Positions 62,556-64,000 of a stretch of DNA of 64,000 nt are shown here, piece after piece. Position numbers and translations under genes: made by a program. The notes under the pieces are model-generated. The model saw only the letters and a list, made by a program, of their open reading frames with translations. It did not search any database and was not told the DNA's origin. The stretch comes from Streptomyces sp. NBC_01431 (GTDB taxonomy: Bacteria; Actinomycetota; Actinomycetes; Streptomycetales; Streptomycetaceae): NCBI RefSeq assembly GCF_036231355.1, contig NZ_CP109496.1:1302001-1366000 (forward strand), given 5' to 3'. The first letter of the stretch is position 1. Each line of letters begins with the position of its first letter.

Positions 62556-63724
62556 GACATTCCCTTCATCAGTTCGGCGGCGGCCACGGCACAGCTGCGG
62601 TTGCGGCTGACTCCGGCGCGACCGTGGATGGTGAACCACGGGGTGGTCAGCTCACAGCCGCACTCCGCGCCCGGGTGGAGCGAGGCGAGGTCGCCCATGA
62701 CGACGCTCTGCGCCGGTACGGAGGTGATGTACGGGGACACCAGGTGGAGGTAGCCGCGTTCGCCGTACGCGAGGGGTTCGAGGGTGCGGGTGGAACGGAT
62801 GAAGACGCGGGACCACACGGGGGCGTGGAGGTTGTGGTGCGAGCACTCGATGTACGGGACGCAGTGCTCGACGGAGCCGAAGGTGTCGCGGATCCGCTCG
62901 GACGGCACGCCCAGTTGTTCGGTGACGCGGGCGTACAACTCGTGCTTGCCGATGCGGCGGTCGGCATGGCCCTTCCAGCCACCGCCGAGGACGATCAGGG
63001 AGCCCTCGGGCAGGCGCAGTGGTGGCAGGCCCATGGCGCGCATCCGTTCCAGGGTGAACCAGAGGAACGCGGGGAAGCCGAGGATGCGGACCGGCACGTC
63101 GTCCTCGGCGAAGCGGCGCAGCGCGGCGACGCAGCCGAAGGGGTCGAATTCGTGCCCGTTGCCGGTGTTGCGCAGGGCGTACTCGACCTGCCGGGCCGGG
63201 GCGAAGTCGCACAGGTAGTTGTCGGTGAACGAGGTGCCCAGGTTGAGGTCGCGGGCGGGTTCGTAGCTGTAGAGGAGGTAGTTGACCGGCTGGTCGGGAG
63301 TGATCCAGCCGTAGTGGTCGAAGATGCGGGCGACCATGCGCTGGGCGGAGCGGATCGTCCACTCGTCGAAGAACATCTGCGACTTCTGCCCCGTGGTACC
63401 TGAGGAGGTCAGGTGCAGGTGGATGTCGTCCGGGGGGATGGAGAGGACCTCGTGGCGCTTGAAGAAGTTCGCGTGCACCAGGGGTGCTTCGTACGGGACG
63501 CCGGGGAGGCCGGCGTCGCGCCGGTCGGCGTCCTGGAGGTCGCGGAAGAACGGCGACCGGTCCCGGTGCCAGGCGTTGATCTCCGCCATGGCCCCGCTGA
63601 ACAGTTCCTCCTCCGCGGGACCGCAGGTGTAGGGATCGCTCAGGTCGCAGAGCTGTTGCAGCCGGGCGAGGGCGGCGGCGTCGGGGACGTCGACGGGGGC
63701 GAGATGGGGGTTGGGGTACGTCAT
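62552..63724 (-). CDS. LuxE-like acyl-protein synthetase
   Basis: A 390-residue ANL-type LuxE homologue. The N-terminal LuxE signature (LCDLSDPYTCGPAEEELFSGAMAEINAWH in part), AMP-binding loop SSGTTGQKSQMF (about 108-119), and RDTFGSVEHCVPYIECSHHNLHAP. LuxE activates a fatty acid and transfers it to itself (Cys in the C-terminal half) and then to LuxC. ATGA overlaps on both sides (with the LuxC fusion and with the preceding gene). Confidence 0.87.
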   Translation of the reverse strand: MTYPNPHLAPVDVPDAAALARLQQLCDLSDPYTCGPAEEELFSGAMAEINAWHRDRSPFFRDLQDADRRDAGLPGVPYEAPLVHANFFKRHEVLSIPPDDIHLHLTSSGTTGQKSQMFFDEWTIRSAQRMVARIFDHYGWITPDQPVNYLLYSYEPARDLNLGTSFTDNYLCDFAPARQVEYALRNTGNGHEFDPFGCVAALRRFAEDDVPVRILGFPAFLWFTLERMRAMGLPPLRLPEGSLIVLGGGWKGHADRRIGKHELYARVTEQLGVPSERIRDTFGSVEHCVPYIECSHHNLHAPVWSRVFIRSTRTLEPLAYGERGYLHLVSPYITSVPAQSVVMGDLASLHPGAECGCELTTPWFTIHGRAGVSRNRSCAVAAAELMKGMS

Positions 63725-64000
63725 GGGGCGACCTCACGTGAGGGCAGATGCGCCGACGCCCAGGCCGACACATAGGAATCGAGGAAGGGCTGGAGCGGCG
63801 GGTCGACGACCACGCCGCGGAAGTCGATGTGCTCGGTGGTGCGGGACATCACCACGTAGTCGTGGAAGCCGTCCTGGTCCCGGCGCATGGCCGGATAAAC
63901 GGCCCCGGCGATGAAGCCCTGGGCGGCGAAGGCGGACAGCGCGGCGTGGTGTTCGAGGGGGACGAGCGCCTCGACGTAGCCGGCGCCGGCGCGGGTGAGG
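63721..64000 (-). CDS. GNAT-like protein, C-terminal part (runs off the window)
   Basis: The visible 92 codons end TGA at 63721-63723, overlapping the LuxE start as ATGA. The segment contains YVEALVPLEHHAALSAFAAQGF and AGAVYPAMRRDQDGFHDYVVMSRT (each shown here whole only up to familiar parts), which resembles the end of a GNAT acyltransferase fold: strand, then GF-x-x-x-Y-P-A, then DYVVMSRT. It then has a tail (HIDFRGVVVDPPLQPFLDSY). First or upstream gene of the Lux-like operon; the family call is tentative. Confidence 0.45.
   Translation of the reverse strand, partial: LTRAGAGYVEALVPLEHHAALSAFAAQGFIAGAVYPAMRRDQDGFHDYVVMSRTTEHIDFRGVVVDPPLQPFLDSYVSAWASAHLPSREVAP

Noticed and set aside
60225..62753. 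842-codon plus-strand open frame
   Set aside because: Antisense shadow of the LuxC-ligase fusion; no motifs and no ribosome site.

Overview
The window is very GC-rich with strong third-codon-position G/C bias. Its gene families are typical of Streptomyces: a SARP/AfsR-type regulator, an XRE-DUF5753 + DUF397 + ATP-binding trio, paralogous DUF574-type methyltransferases, a GPP34 protein, a Ser/Thr kinase, TIGR03086 and DinB proteins, and GTG starts with many ATGA/GTGA overlaps. I infer a Streptomyces chromosome; the species cannot be named from sequence alone. I saw no rRNA, tRNA, CRISPR array or insertion sequence.

Layout. 1-9447: a 5'-truncated MFS exporter with a TetR regulator, a flavin monooxygenase behind a double TetR-like operator, YchJ-like, GPP34, a secreted protein, a methyltransferase, and the DUF397/XRE/ATP-binding trio. 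9481-12721: LysR and the threonine degradation pair kbl-tdh. 13081-13381: a 21-bp minisatellite abutting a large SARP-NTPase regulator (13378-16779). 16874-21937: an HTH-less MmyB-type sensor divergent from an XRE / HExxH peptidase / multi-TM protein / flavin oxidase operon. 22006-24107: a secreted vWA protein and its partner. 24406-31566: an imine reductase/HIBADH-like enzyme, methionyl-tRNA synthetase, Tat phospholipase C, a 2OG-oxygenase-like protein and a polyprenyl synthase. 31627-37079: a ribose-type operon (lacI-type regulator, rbsA, fused rbsC-rbsB, rbsK) with paired operators. 37286-39624: an EF-G paralogue with a candidate leader peptide. 39906-45409: a receptor kinase facing a zinc-ribbon/TPR/CHAT protease and a small partner.

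47332-57085 looks like a compact biosynthetic cluster: lysine-2,3-aminomutase-like radical SAM enzyme, ANL ligase, a possible 61-aa ORF, MFS exporter, free-standing adenylation domain, carrier protein, flavin amine oxidase, hotdog thioesterase, a DinB-like protein and a LysR regulator. 60027-64000 (running off the end) is a tightly coupled Lux-like fatty acid/acyl reductase operon: a GNAT-like gene, LuxE, and a LuxC fused to a PaaK-like adenylating domain.

The two biosynthetic loci, the CHAT locus and the XRE/peptidase/membrane locus are the best candidates for undescribed biology. All functional calls come from motif recognition by eye; no searches were run.
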